Assembly (NCBI RefSeq): GCF_014212315.1 | Contig: NZ_JACKXE010000002.1 | Location: 372,001 to 436,000, forward strand | From: Nocardioides luti | Lineage (GTDB): Bacteria > Actinomycetota > Actinomycetes > Propionibacteriales > Nocardioidaceae | Length of the DNA: 64,000 nt | Direction: 5' to 3' | Shown: one piece after another, positions 29,200 to 38,399 of the stretch | Layout of the letters: the number at the start of each line of letters is the position of its first letter | Numbering within the stretch: the stretch's first letter is position 1 | Translations under genes and position numbers: made by a program | The notes under the pieces: model-generated | The model's input: the letters and a program-made list of their open reading frames with translations, nothing else | Database searches by the model: none | Told to the model about the DNA's origin: nothing

Positions 29200-31611
29200 G
29201 TGACCAGCCTTCCCCGGTTCGTCGTCGCAGCTCCGGCGACCGGCCAGGGAAAGACCACCGTCGCGACCGGTCTGATGGCCGCGCTGACCCGCGCGGGCCG
29301 TGTGGTCAGCGGCCACAAGGTTGGGCCGGACTACATCGATCCGGGATTTCACGCCCTGGCGAGCGGCCGCCCCGGCCGCAATCTCGATCCCCACCTGGTC
29401 GGCGAGGACAGGATCGTCCCGCTGCTGCTGCACGGCGCCGCGGGCGCCGACGTCGCCGTCGTCGAGGGCGTGATGGGCCTGTACGACGGCCGGGTGGGTG
29501 GTGAGGGCTTCTCCTCGACAGCGCACGTCGCCGCCCTCACCGGGTCGCCCGTCGTGCTGGTCGTCGACATCTCCCGATCCTCCCGTTCGATCGGGGCGGT
29601 GGTACACGGCATGGCGACCTTTGACCCGCGCGTCGAGGTCGCTGGTGTGATTCTCAACAAAGCCGGTTCGCCGCGCCACGCGCAGGAGGTTGCCAGCTCG
29701 ATCGGACTGCCCGTCCTGGGCACGATCGGTCGCGACGACGCGTTCGCCGCGCCCTCGCGCCATCTCGGCCTCGTTCCCGCGGCAGAGCGCGAAGAGGCCA
29801 CGCACACCCTCGACCGGCTGGCGGACCACGTTGCCCAGACGGTCGACTTGGATGCCGTGCTCCGGATCGCGCGCACCGCTGCCGACCTGTCCGCCGATCC
29901 GTGGGACCCGGTCGCCGAGGTGCACCCTCCTAGCGATGCTCGCCCCATCGTCGCGATGGCCGGCGGTCGCGCGTTCACCTTCCGCTACACCGAGACCGAG
30001 GAGCTGCTCCGCGCAGCCGGATGCGACGTCGTCAGCTTCGACCCGCTCACCGACAAGGCGCTGCCCGCCGGCACCAGCGGCCTCTACCTCGGCGGCGGAT
30101 TCCCCGAGGTCCACGCCGTCGCGCTGGCCGCCAACACCGCGCTGCGCGAGGACCTGCGCGTCGCCGTCGCCGACGGCATCCCGACGGTCGCCGAGTGTGC
30201 CGGCTTGCTCTACCTCTGCAGCACCGTCGACGAGGCGCCGATGGTCGGTGCCCTGGTGGCCGAGGCACGGATGACCGCGCGGCTGACCCTGCGTTACCCC
30301 ACCGCCACGGCAGCCACCGACTCACTCCTGACCCGGGCCTCCGAGCAGGTGAGCGGCCATGAGTTCCATCGCACCCACACCCGCCCCGAGGCCGGAGACA
30401 CCCCTGCCTGGACGATCGACGGCGAGAGGGTCGGCTTCGCCACGCCGACCCTGCATGCGTCGTACCTGCACACCCACTGGGCCGGTCACCCCCACCTCGC
30501 CCAGCGCTTCGCCGACGCCGTCCACGCCGCCACCCCGCACATCCAGACGGCCTCCAGCACCAGCGTGGTGGGGCAGGCCCGCTCGGCACCGCTCGCGGAC
30601 CCCCTGCGCCACCACGGCGACGCGGAGGCCGAGGAGGGGTTGCTCGACCTCGCCGTCAACGTCTATGGCGGGCCACGGCCGTCCTGGCTCGACGGCGCCC
30701 TGCGAGCCAGTCTCGACGAGATCGGGCGTTACCCGACCTCCGTGCGGGCCGAGCAGGCGATCGCCGCCCGCCATGGCCGCGACGCCACCGAGGTGCTGGC
30801 GACCGCCGGCGCCGCCGAGGCGTTCACGCTGCTCGCGCGGCTGCGCGCCTGGCGGGCGCCGGTGGTGGTGCACCCGCAGTTCACCGAGCCGCATGCAGCG
30901 CTCGAGCTGGCCGGCCACCACGTCGTCGAGGTTCGCTGCCGGGCGGAGGACGGGTTCACGCTGCGGGGCGAGGACATTCCCGAGCGGGCCGACCTCGTCG
31001 TGCTCGGCAACCCGACCAATCCAACCGGTGTGCTCCACCCTGCTGCGACGATACGTGGGCTGCTGCGGCCCGGACGGGTGGTCGTCGTCGACGAGGCATT
31101 CATGGACACCGTCCCCGGCGAGCCCGAGTCGCTGGCCGGTGGGGCGCACCTCGGTCTCGTCGTGCTGCGCAGCCTGACCAAGCACTGGGCGATCCCCGGG
31201 ATCCGCGCCGGCTACCTGCTCGCCGACCCCGAGGTCGTGGCCGACCTGCGCCGTCACCAGGTCCCTTGGTCGGTCTCGACGACCGCGGCCGCCGCGATGG
31301 TGGCGTGCTCCTCTGACGTCGCCTCGGAGGAGTCGCGACGCCGTGCCGCCCAGCTTGTCGCCTGGAGGTGCGGGCTCGAGGAGGCCCTGCGTGCGCGAGG
31401 CATCCCGTTCGTGGAGTCGTCCGCCTCGTTCGTCCTCGCTGAGGTCGGCGCGGGTGTCCACGTGGCTTTGCGACGGCTCGGGGTCGCCGTACGCCGGGCC
31501 GACACGTTCCCCGGGCTCGGCCCCTCGTGGGTGCGGATCGCCGTACGACCCGAGCCGCAGACCCGGCAGCTCCTCGACGCGCTGGACGCCCTTGCGCCGC
31601 AGCGCAGCTGA
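29200..31611 (+). CDS. cobBC: Fusion of cobyrinate a,c-diamide synthase (CobB) and CobC/CobD-like aminotransferase
   Basis: An 803-residue two-enzyme protein. Residues 1-about 455 are CobB: P-loop ATGQGKTTVATGL, KVGPDYIDPGFH, and a class I amidotransferase part with Cys near 332 (VAECAGLLYL) and HASYLHTHW. Residues about 470-803 are a PLP-dependent class I/II aminotransferase of the CobC/CobD type with the Schiff-base Lys661 in SLTKHWAIPGIRAGY, linked to aminopropanol or threonine-phosphate metabolism for the nucleotide loop. GTG start four bases after cobO. Confidence 0.93.
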   Translation: MTSLPRFVVAAPATGQGKTTVATGLMAALTRAGRVVSGHKVGPDYIDPGFHALASGRPGRNLDPHLVGEDRIVPLLLHGAAGADVAVVEGVMGLYDGRVGGEGFSSTAHVAALTGSPVVLVVDISRSSRSIGAVVHGMATFDPRVEVAGVILNKAGSPRHAQEVASSIGLPVLGTIGRDDAFAAPSRHLGLVPAAEREEATHTLDRLADHVAQTVDLDAVLRIARTAADLSADPWDPVAEVHPPSDARPIVAMAGGRAFTFRYTETEELLRAAGCDVVSFDPLTDKALPAGTSGLYLGGGFPEVHAVALAANTALREDLRVAVADGIPTVAECAGLLYLCSTVDEAPMVGALVAEARMTARLTLRYPTATAATDSLLTRASEQVSGHEFHRTHTRPEAGDTPAWTIDGERVGFATPTLHASYLHTHWAGHPHLAQRFADAVHAATPHIQTASSTSVVGQARSAPLADPLRHHGDAEAEEGLLDLAVNVYGGPRPSWLDGALRASLDEIGRYPTSVRAEQAIAARHGRDATEVLATAGAAEAFTLLARLRAWRAPVVVHPQFTEPHAALELAGHHVVEVRCRAEDGFTLRGEDIPERADLVVLGNPTNPTGVLHPAATIRGLLRPGRVVVVDEAFMDTVPGEPESLAGGAHLGLVVLRSLTKHWAIPGIRAGYLLADPEVVADLRRHQVPWSVSTTAAAAMVACSSDVASEESRRRAAQLVAWRCGLEEALRARGIPFVESSASFVLAEVGAGVHVALRRLGVAVRRADTFPGLGPSWVRIAVRPEPQTRQLLDALDALAPQRS

Positions 31612-31612
31612 T

Positions 31613-31750
31613 GCCCTAGGGTGCTGCCTGCGGGCACGAGGAAGCCGGTGGGATTCCGGCACAGTCGCGCTACTGTGACACCTCCTCCAGACAGGTCCCC
31701 CGGGACCGGTCGGGCGGTGGTGGAGTCAGACCCGAGTGTCCGTCCACCCC
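31613..31750 (+). promoter_or_regulatory. Cobalamin riboswitch upstream of cbtBA
   Basis: GAGGAAGCCGGTGGGATTCC, then GGCACAGTCGCGCTACTGTGA (about 31662-31681 core), and GGAGTCAGACCCGAGTGTCCG near 31722. Begins directly after the cobBC stop and ends about 35 bases before the cbtB start. Confidence 0.9.
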
Positions 31751-31784
31751 ATCAACAGGGACGCAAGCATCCCTAGGAGGACAC

Positions 31785-32003
31785 ATGTCTCACGCCATTT
31801 CCGCCGCCCCCACCACCGACGTCGCCGTCCCGGCGATCCCCGTCGCCGAGCTGGCGCCGTGGGCGCTGTTTGTCGGACTTTTCGCCACGCTCGTACTGTT
31901 CTTCGTCAGCGCCGACCAGGGGGCCGTCTCGCTCACCTCGGGCACGCTCCTCCACGAGTTCGTGCACGACGGTCGCCACCTGCTCGCCTTCCCCTGCCAC
32001 TGA
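31785..32003 (+). CDS. cbtB: Cobalt transporter subunit CbtB
   Basis: A 72-residue protein with one transmembrane helix (LAPWALFVGLFATLVLFFV, about 23-41) and the C-terminal histidine-rich LHEFVHDGRHLLAFPCH that is expected to bind cobalt. AGGAGG precedes the ATG. Paired with CbtA downstream and under its own cobalamin riboswitch, consistent with B12-repressed cobalt uptake. Confidence 0.92.
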   Translation: MSHAISAAPTTDVAVPAIPVAELAPWALFVGLFATLVLFFVSADQGAVSLTSGTLLHEFVHDGRHLLAFPCH

Positions 32004-32107
32004 GAGCGGCCGTCCTCCACGGACAGACCGCTTCTCGCTGTAGCAGCTTCCCCGGGAGAACGGGCCGTCTCGACGTGCCCGGACCCGGGCCTCTGAACGG
32101 AACCTCG

Positions 32108-32878
32108 ATGACCGCACGGGCCCTGCTCGTCCGTGGTCTGATCGCCGGTCTGCTCGCCGGCGTCGCCACGTTCCTCGTCGCCCACCAGGTCGGCGAACCG
32201 CCGGTGGAGACCGCCATCTCGCTGGAGGAGTCCTCCGCCCACCACTCCGGGGCCACCGCTGGAGCCCACTCGCACGACTCCGAGGAGGCCGTCGTGTCCC
32301 GCGAGACCCAGAGGACGTGGGGGTTGCTGACCGGGACCCTCACCGTGGGCACCGCGCTTGGCGGCCTCGTGGCCCTGGGATCCGCGCTCGTCGCCGGCAG
32401 GGTCGGGCGCCTGCGCCCGACCGCGGCCACCGCCGTCGTGGCCCTCACGGGCTTCACGACAGTGGCCTTCGTGCCCTTCCTGAAGTACCCCGCCAACCCA
32501 CCGGGCGTAGGCACGGCCGAGACGATCGGCGCCCGGACCGAGCAGTACTTCGGGTTCCTGCTCGTCTCGCTGGTCACGGGGATCCTCGCCCTGGTGCTGG
32601 CCGGACAGGTGTGGCCCCGGTTCGGCACGTGGGGTGCGGTCGTCATGGGCGTCGCCGCGTACGTCGTCGTCACGTCAGTCGCGGCCACGCTGATGCCGGG
32701 GCCCGACGCGGTGGGCTCCTTCCCGGCCGACACCCTCTGGGCCTTCCGCCGCGGGTCGCTGCTCACCCTCGTCACGTTGTGGGCGGGCATCGGCGTCGTG
32801 CTGTCCGGGCTCGTCGGCCGCCTCGAGAAGCACGAGACAGCGAAGTCGCAGCGCCGCGCCCTCGCCGCTTCCCTGTGA
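32108..32878 (+). CDS. cbtA: Cobalt transporter subunit CbtA
   Basis: A 256-residue membrane protein with five or so hydrophobic spans and a histidine-containing loop after the first span (SSAHHSGATAGAHSH, about 42-56) likely to collect metal. FVPFLKYPANPPG is a CbtA signature. The start chosen is ATG 32108, in front of a typical membrane N-terminus; the frame is open further upstream across the cbtB 3' region. About 100 bases separate it from cbtB. Confidence 0.9.
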   Translation: MTARALLVRGLIAGLLAGVATFLVAHQVGEPPVETAISLEESSAHHSGATAGAHSHDSEEAVVSRETQRTWGLLTGTLTVGTALGGLVALGSALVAGRVGRLRPTAATAVVALTGFTTVAFVPFLKYPANPPGVGTAETIGARTEQYFGFLLVSLVTGILALVLAGQVWPRFGTWGAVVMGVAAYVVVTSVAATLMPGPDAVGSFPADTLWAFRRGSLLTLVTLWAGIGVVLSGLVGRLEKHETAKSQRRALAASL

Positions 32879-32884
32879 GGACGC

Positions 32885-33652
32885 GTGCCTGACTCCTGGC
32901 GCCTCGCGGTGGGCACCCTGACCGTCCTGAGGGGCCCGGCTCCCCGCTGCGTGGACCGCCGTACCGCAGGGGCGGCGATGCTGATCGCCCCCCTGGCCGT
33001 GCTCCCGCTCGGTGCGGGCGTCGCGCTGGTGCTGCTGGCCGGCCGCGCGGCGCACCTGCCTCCGCTCGTGACCGGCATGCTCGCGGTCGCAGTGCTCGTG
33101 CTGGGCACGCGCGCCTTCCATGTCGACGGGCTGTCCGACACCGTCGACGGGCTGACCGCCTCCTACGACCGGGAGCGGTCGCTGGCCGCCATGCGCACCG
33201 GGACGTCGGGGCCGGCCGGCGGCGCGGCGGTCCTGCTGGTGCTCGGGCTGCAAGCGACGTCGATGGCCTGGTTGGCGGGCCAAGCACGCGGCGCCGTGCT
33301 CGTCGGCACCCTCGTGTGCGTGTCGCGCTGCGCGCTGGCGCTCACCTGCCTCCGCGGCGTGCCGGCCGCTCGCGACGACGGACTCGGGGCGGTCTTCACG
33401 GAGTCGGTCCCCCGCCTCGCCGCAGCGACCTCCATGCTCCTCTCCTTCGTAGCCGTCGGTCTGGTCACCGGGTGGGCCGGGCTGCCGTGGTGGCGCGGGG
33501 TCATCGCCGTCGCCCTGGGTCTCGTCGTCACCCTGCTGCTCGTACGCCGCGCCGTACGCCGCCTCGGTGGGGTGACGGGCGACGTCTTCGGGGCCGCGGT
33601 CGAGCTGTGCCTGGCGACCCTTCTCGTCGCTCTGGCCGGGGCCACTTCGTGA
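32885..33652 (+). CDS. cobS: Adenosylcobinamide-GDP ribazoletransferase CobS (CobV)
   Basis: A 255-residue membrane enzyme that joins alpha-ribazole (phosphate) with adenosylcobinamide-GDP. The aspartate motif FHVDGLSDTVDGLTA (about 80-94) is the CDP-alcohol-like catalytic site. GTG start six bases after cbtA; the stop overlaps cobD (GTGA). Confidence 0.95.
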   Translation: MPDSWRLAVGTLTVLRGPAPRCVDRRTAGAAMLIAPLAVLPLGAGVALVLLAGRAAHLPPLVTGMLAVAVLVLGTRAFHVDGLSDTVDGLTASYDRERSLAAMRTGTSGPAGGAAVLLVLGLQATSMAWLAGQARGAVLVGTLVCVSRCALALTCLRGVPAARDDGLGAVFTESVPRLAAATSMLLSFVAVGLVTGWAGLPWWRGVIAVALGLVVTLLLVRRAVRRLGGVTGDVFGAAVELCLATLLVALAGATS

Positions 33653-34575
33653 GCCGCGCCCTCGGGCTGGTCCTCGGGTTCGCCGCCGACCTGGTCTTCG
33701 CCGACCCCGGCCGGTGGCACCCGGTGGCGGGCTTCGGCCGGCTGGCCGCCGCTGCCGAGTCGCGGTGGTGGTCGCCGTCGCGCGGCCGTGGCGTGGGGTA
33801 CGCCGGGAGCCTCGTCGGCGCGGTCACGCTGGCCGGGGCACTCCTCGAGCGGAGCACGCGCGCTCGTCCCGGGTCACACACCCTCGTGACCGCGGCTGCG
33901 ACCTGGGTCGTGCTCGGAGGCTCCTCGCTGGACCGCGAGGCCCGGGGTGTCGCGACTCTTCTCGCGGCCGATCGGCTGACCGAGGCGCGGCAGCGGCTCA
34001 CCCACCTGGTCGGCCGCGAGACCGCGACGCTCACCGCCGACGAGGTCGCCCGGGCGGTGGTCGAGTCGGTCGCCGAGAACACCTCGGACGCCGTGGTGGC
34101 CCCGCTCGTGCTCGGTGCGGTCGCGGGCGTGCCCGGGCTGCTCGGGTACCGCGCCGCCAACACGCTCGACGCGATGGTCGGCCACCGCAGCGAGCGGTAC
34201 GCCGAGTTCGGCTGGGCCTCCGCCCGGCTCGACGACCTGCTCAACCTCCCGGGCGCGCGGGTCACCGCGCTGCTGGCCGCGTTGCTCGGACCCGATACCG
34301 GTGGCGCGCTGACGGCCTGGCGTCGAGACTCACCGGGACACCCCAGCCCCAACGCCGGACCGGTCGAAGCCTCGTTCGCGGGTGCTCTGAGCCTCCGCCT
34401 CGGCGGCACCAACCACTACGGCGAGCGCACCGAGCACCGGGCCGTGATGGGGTCCGGCGCGAGTCCGACGGCAGCGGCCATCTCCCCCGCACTGGCCCTG
34501 GCCCGACGCGTCGATTTCGGCGCCCTCGCGATCGCAGTGCTGTTCACGCTCCGGACCCGCCGACCCCGCCGGTAG
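33649..34575 (+). CDS. cobD: Adenosylcobinamide-phosphate synthase CobD/CbiB
   Basis: A 308-residue membrane protein that attaches aminopropanol (phosphate) to the f-propionate of adenosylcobyrate. Signatures are DLVFADPGRWHPVAGFGR near the N-terminus, ESVAENTSDAVVAPL, YRAANTLDAMVGHRSERY and HPSPNAGPVEASFAGAL. It starts at GTG 33649, overlapping the cobS stop, and ends 15 bases before the convergent cobU. Confidence 0.95.
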   Translation: MSRALGLVLGFAADLVFADPGRWHPVAGFGRLAAAAESRWWSPSRGRGVGYAGSLVGAVTLAGALLERSTRARPGSHTLVTAAATWVVLGGSSLDREARGVATLLAADRLTEARQRLTHLVGRETATLTADEVARAVVESVAENTSDAVVAPLVLGAVAGVPGLLGYRAANTLDAMVGHRSERYAEFGWASARLDDLLNLPGARVTALLAALLGPDTGGALTAWRRDSPGHPSPNAGPVEASFAGALSLRLGGTNHYGERTEHRAVMGSGASPTAAAISPALALARRVDFGALAIAVLFTLRTRRPRR

Positions 34576-34590
34576 CCGCCGTCCGGCGCC

Positions 34591-35118
34591 TCAGAGCACC
34601 AGCGCCCGCCCGGCCACCACGAAGTGGACCTCGTCGCAGGCGGCCGCCAGGCGCTGGTTCACGGTGCCGAGCACGTCGCGGAAGAGACGCCCGGAGCGGT
34701 GTTCGGGAACCACGCCGAGGCCGACCTCGTTGGTGACCAACACGACCGGGCCCGACGCTGAAGCCAGGGCCGCCACAGCCGTCTCCACCCGGGAGTCGAC
34801 CAGGGCCCGCACCTCGTCCGAGGGTAGTTCCCACGCCTTCGCCTCGTCGAGAATGGCCGCGAGCCAGGTGCCCAGGCAGTCCACGAGCACCGCTCCGTCC
34901 AGCGAGAGCGCGGCAGCCAGGTCGCGTGACTCCAGCGTGGTCCAGGTCGCCGGTCTGCGTGCTCGGTGCGCGGTGATGCGCGCGGCCCAGTCCGGGTCGG
35001 GGTCATCGACAGGGGTCGGCCCCGGAGCGACGTAGGTGACCGACTCCTCATGCTTCAGCAGGCCCTCGGCGTGGCCGGACTTCCCGGACCGGACGCCCCC
35101 GGTCACCAGCACCTTCAC
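34591..35118 (-). CDS. cobU: Adenosylcobinamide kinase/GMP transferase CobU (CobP)
   Basis: A 175-residue bifunctional enzyme. The P-loop is GGVRSGKS (7-14); AHRARRPATW contains the histidine expected to accept GMP; VLVTNEVGLGVVPEH and FRDVLGTVNQRLA are family signatures. Its start overlaps the cobK stop by four bases, so it is the last gene of the minus cobN operon. Confidence 0.95.
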   Translation of the reverse strand: MKVLVTGGVRSGKSGHAEGLLKHEESVTYVAPGPTPVDDPDPDWAARITAHRARRPATWTTLESRDLAAALSLDGAVLVDCLGTWLAAILDEAKAWELPSDEVRALVDSRVETAVAALASASGPVVLVTNEVGLGVVPEHRSGRLFRDVLGTVNQRLAAACDEVHFVVAGRALVL

Positions 35119-35852
35119 GGCAGGCTCCTCACCCAGGTGACGGCCTGGTCGACGTCGGGCACGGTGCGTACGCCGCTCGGCGCGGCCGGGCGGCGTACGA
35201 CGACCACCGGGATCCCGAGCTGGGCGGCCGCGTCGAGCTTGGGACGCGTGTAGGAGCCGCCGGAGTCCTTGGTGACCAGCACGTCGCTGTGGTGCTCTCG
35301 CATCACCTCCAGCTCGGCGTCGAGACCGAACGGGCCGCGATCGAGCAGCAGCCGCCAGCGCGTCGGCACCGTCCCGGGATCGTCGACCACCCGCGCCATT
35401 GCCTCGAGGTCGGCCAGCGTGCGCGTGAAATCGGCGAGCGACTGTCGTCCGACGGTGAGGAACGGCCGCTCGCCGAGGGTCGCCGCCACCCTCGCGGCCT
35501 CGCCGTGACCGTCGACCCAGTGCCAGTCCGCGGCCCCGGGGCTGGTCAACCAGCCGGGGCGCTGCAGCCGCAGCAGTGGGACTCCCGCGCTCGCGCAGCC
35601 CTGCGCGGCGTGGGCCGAGATCTGGGCGGCGAACGGGTGCGTCGCGTCGACGACGGCGTGGTGTCCGGCGTTCACGAGGTGCTCGCGGAGACCCATCGCC
35701 CCGCCGAAGCCGCCAACCCGGACGTCCCCCACCGGCAGCCGCGGTTGCTGCACCCGTCCCGCCAGCGACGACAGCACCGGGACCCCCGCCTCCAGCAGCC
35801 GGGCCGCCAGGTCACGTGCCTCGGCGGTGCCGCCGAGCACGAGCACGCTCAT
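35115..35852 (-). CDS. cobK: Precorrin-6A reductase CobK
   Basis: A 245-residue NADPH-dependent reductase: VLVLGGTAEARDLA at the N-terminus, VVDATHPFAAQISAHAAQ, and VTKDSGGSYTRPKLDAA near the C-terminus. It reduces precorrin-6A to precorrin-6B. Both ends overlap neighbouring genes by four bases. Confidence 0.95.
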   Translation of the reverse strand: MSVLVLGGTAEARDLAARLLEAGVPVLSSLAGRVQQPRLPVGDVRVGGFGGAMGLREHLVNAGHHAVVDATHPFAAQISAHAAQGCASAGVPLLRLQRPGWLTSPGAADWHWVDGHGEAARVAATLGERPFLTVGRQSLADFTRTLADLEAMARVVDDPGTVPTRWRLLLDRGPFGLDAELEVMREHHSDVLVTKDSGGSYTRPKLDAAAQLGIPVVVVRRPAAPSGVRTVPDVDQAVTWVRSLP

Positions 35853-37330
35853 CGACCGGCCCCCGGAGGCAGGAGGGGCCAGGTCCCGCGCGGACCGGAC
35901 GTGGCGAGGTCGAGCAGCGCGTCCACCGCGAGGTGCTCCTCCACCAGGTCCCCGAGGAGCTCGAGCCGGCGCTCGCGGGCGGCTGGGAAGCTCACCGAGG
36001 ACGGCGCTCGTGACCCGCCGAGGAGCCGGGCGACCTCGCCCAGGAACGCCTGCCGGAACGCATCACCCTCCATGCTGCCGTGCCACATCGTGCCGAAGAC
36101 CGCCTCGTCCCGGGCACCTCCCAGGAACTCCTCGGCCTCACCACGTGTGACGCGTCCGTGGTGGATCTCGTACCCGCCCGTCGGCAGTCCTAGCGCGCTG
36201 CCCTCCGGCAGCCCGAGCACCTTGTCGGGCGAGAAGTCGGTCCTCGCGTCGAGGAGACCGAGACCCTCGACCACCTCGCCCGGCCCACCCTCGACGCCGA
36301 GGGGGTCCGCCACCGTGCGGCCGAGCATCTGGAACCCGCCGCAGATGCCGAGCACCGGCCGACCGGCGCGGGCGTGTGCCAGGATCGCGCGGTCGAGTCC
36401 GCGACGGCGCAACCAGGCGAGGTCGGCGATGGTCGCGCGGGTGCCGGGCAGCACGACCAGGTCGGCGTCCGACAGACTCCGCGGGTCGCTGGTGAACACC
36501 ACGTCGAGGTCGGGCTCGAGCCCGAGCGCATCGACGTCGGTGAAGTTGCTGATCCGCGGCAGGCGTACGACGACGACCTTCAGCACGGACTCCTGCGGAC
36601 CACGCCGGCCCTCCAGGTCGAGCGCATCCTCGGAGTCCAGCCACACGTCGGGGTGCCAGGGCAGTACGCCGTGGACCGGGCGGCCCGTCAGCCGCTCCAG
36701 CTCCTGCAGCCCCGGGGTCAGCAGCGAGGCGTCGCCGCGGAACTTGTTGACCACGAAGCCCGCGACCAGTCGCTGATCCGCCGGCTCCAGAAGCGCGACG
36801 GTGCCGTACATGGCGGCGAACACGCCGCCACGGTCGATGTCGCCCACCACGATCGCCGCCATGTCCGCGTGCCGCGCCAGGCCCATGTTGACGTAGTCAC
36901 CGGCCCTCAGGTTGATCTCGGCGGGGCTTCCCGCGCCCTCCGCGACCACCACGTCGTAGCGGGCGGACAGGTCGTCGAAGGCGTCGTACGCCGCTCGCGC
37001 GAGGTGGCGTCGTCCGTCGACGAAGTCGCGCGAGGAGACCTCGCCGGCCGGGTGACCCATCACCACGACATGGCTGCGCTGGTCGCCGCCGGGCTTGAGC
37101 AGCACCGGGTTCATCGCAGCCTCCGGCTCGGCCCGGGCCGCCAGCGCCTGGATCCACTGGGCCCGGCCGATCTCGGCGCCGTCCCGGGTCACCATCGAGT
37201 TGTTGGACATGTTTTGCGCCTTGAAGGGTGCGACTAACACCCCCCGCCGGGTCAGCGCCCGACACAGACCCGTGGTGACGATGCTCTTGCCCGCGTCGGA
37301 GGTCGTACCGGCCACCAGCAGGGCGCTCAC
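35849..37330 (-). CDS. cobQ: Cobyric acid synthase CobQ
   Basis: A 493-residue amidotransferase that amidates four side chains of adenosylcobyrinate diamide. N-terminal ATPase motif GTTSDAGKSIVTTGLCRAL, then PFKAQNMSNNS, and a class I amidotransferase domain with the Cys in GICGGFQMLG and TGGYEIHHGR. The GTG at 37328-37330 overlaps the upstream ferredoxin gene (GTGA); the longer frame upstream lies within that gene. Confidence 0.96.
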   Translation of the reverse strand: MSALLVAGTTSDAGKSIVTTGLCRALTRRGVLVAPFKAQNMSNNSMVTRDGAEIGRAQWIQALAARAEPEAAMNPVLLKPGGDQRSHVVVMGHPAGEVSSRDFVDGRRHLARAAYDAFDDLSARYDVVVAEGAGSPAEINLRAGDYVNMGLARHADMAAIVVGDIDRGGVFAAMYGTVALLEPADQRLVAGFVVNKFRGDASLLTPGLQELERLTGRPVHGVLPWHPDVWLDSEDALDLEGRRGPQESVLKVVVVRLPRISNFTDVDALGLEPDLDVVFTSDPRSLSDADLVVLPGTRATIADLAWLRRRGLDRAILAHARAGRPVLGICGGFQMLGRTVADPLGVEGGPGEVVEGLGLLDARTDFSPDKVLGLPEGSALGLPTGGYEIHHGRVTRGEAEEFLGGARDEAVFGTMWHGSMEGDAFRQAFLGEVARLLGGSRAPSSVSFPAARERRLELLGDLVEEHLAVDALLDLATSGPRGTWPLLPPGAGR

Positions 37331-37680
37331 GCGGGACCTCCTCCGCGGGTGTGCGTGCCGAACCGGTGTGGCACGAGCTCGCGCGGCAGGGCGCCGCCGT
37401 CCTGGACCCACGTCACCAGGCGCTCGGTCGTGCGCCGGTTGAGCACCCCGCCAAGCCAGGTGTCGTGCGGGCGCCGCCCAGCGGTGAAGTCCCGCACCAG
37501 CACGACGTTGCTACGGTCGCAATGGTCGAGGCAGTCCACGACGCGCACCCGCACGCCGAAGGCCCCGTCGCAGTCAAGCAGGGCGTCCCGCTGGGCGTCG
37601 TGGTCGGTCCTCGGGTGCTTCTCGGCTGTGCCGCAGCAGCAGCCGCGGCACAGCAGCACGTCGCGGTCGGGCCGGCTCAT
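37327..37680 (-). CDS. Thioredoxin-like (2Fe-2S) ferredoxin domain protein
   Basis: A 117-residue protein with the cysteine pattern of thioredoxin-fold 2Fe-2S ferredoxins: LLCRGCCCGTAEKHP near the N-terminus and VVDCLDHCDRSNVV in the middle. It may supply electrons for cobalt reduction or for corrin-ring steps; this is inferred from its place between cobF and cobQ. The ATG at 37680 overlaps the cobF stop by four bases. Confidence 0.82.
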   Translation of the reverse strand: MSRPDRDVLLCRGCCCGTAEKHPRTDHDAQRDALLDCDGAFGVRVRVVDCLDHCDRSNVVLVRDFTAGRRPHDTWLGGVLNRRTTERLVTWVQDGGALPRELVPHRFGTHTRGGGPA

Positions 37681-38399
37681 CGGTGCCTCAGCAGGTAGAG
37701 ATCCATCACCCAACCGGCGGCAGCACGCGCCCGCTCGCGGGCCTCCTCGAGCTCGCGCAGCACGTCGCCCACCCGACCGGAGATAAGCTCCTCGCTCGGC
37801 GTGCCGAGGTTGGCGCCCCACCAGATCCGCCAGTCCTCCAGCCCCGCGAGGTCGAGCGTGCGGTTGAGCATCACGACGAGGTTGTCCTGGCCCTGCTCGA
37901 TCGCCTCGCGCAGCCGCCGACCGGTCGTCACGTGGACCGGTCGACCCACCTCGTGCAGCACGATCCGGTGCCTGGCCGCCAGCAGCTGCGGGGCGCTGAT
38001 CCCGGGCGTGACGTCGACCTCCAGGTCCACGCGCTGCGCCATCGCCTCGACGATCCGCAGAGTCGAGTCGTACAGGGACGGATCACCCCACACCAGCATC
38101 GCGACGTCGCCGGGTCGTTCGTCGAGGACCCGCAAGTGCGCGGTGACCCGAGCCTCGTGCCAGTCGTGGACCGCGCGGGCGTAGTCGTCGGGGTCGTCGC
38201 GGTCGCGCGGCGGATCGGAGACGACGACCAGGGGCGGGTCGCCGTAGGCCCGGCAGACCTCGGCGCGCACTTCAAGCAGCGGGTCGGCCTGGCCCTTGGC
38301 GAAGGCGAGGACGTAGTCGACCGTGCGCAGGGCGTGGGCTGCCTCTCGGGTGACGTGCTGCGGGCCCATGCCCACCCCGATGACGCGGACGCGCCTCAC
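37677..38399 (-). CDS. cobF: Precorrin-6A synthase (deacetylating) CobF
   Basis: A 240-residue SAM-dependent tetrapyrrole methyltransferase: VRVIGVGMGPQHVTREAAHAL, VWGDPSLYDSTLRIVEAM, DVTPGISAPQLLAARH. It methylates C1 with loss of acetate, a step specific to the aerobic pathway. The GTG at 38397-38399 overlaps the cobN stop (GTGA); the upstream open frame lies within cobN. Confidence 0.93.
   Translation of the reverse strand: MRRVRVIGVGMGPQHVTREAAHALRTVDYVLAFAKGQADPLLEVRAEVCRAYGDPPLVVVSDPPRDRDDPDDYARAVHDWHEARVTAHLRVLDERPGDVAMLVWGDPSLYDSTLRIVEAMAQRVDLEVDVTPGISAPQLLAARHRIVLHEVGRPVHVTTGRRLREAIEQGQDNLVVMLNRTLDLAGLEDWRIWWGANLGTPSEELISGRVGDVLRELEEARERARAAAGWVMDLYLLRHR

Noticed and set aside
31736-32107. 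Longer N-terminus of CbtA reading through the cbtB region
   Set aside because: The extension is Arg/His-rich, overlaps cbtB, and has no membrane character; ATG 32108 gives the expected N-terminus.
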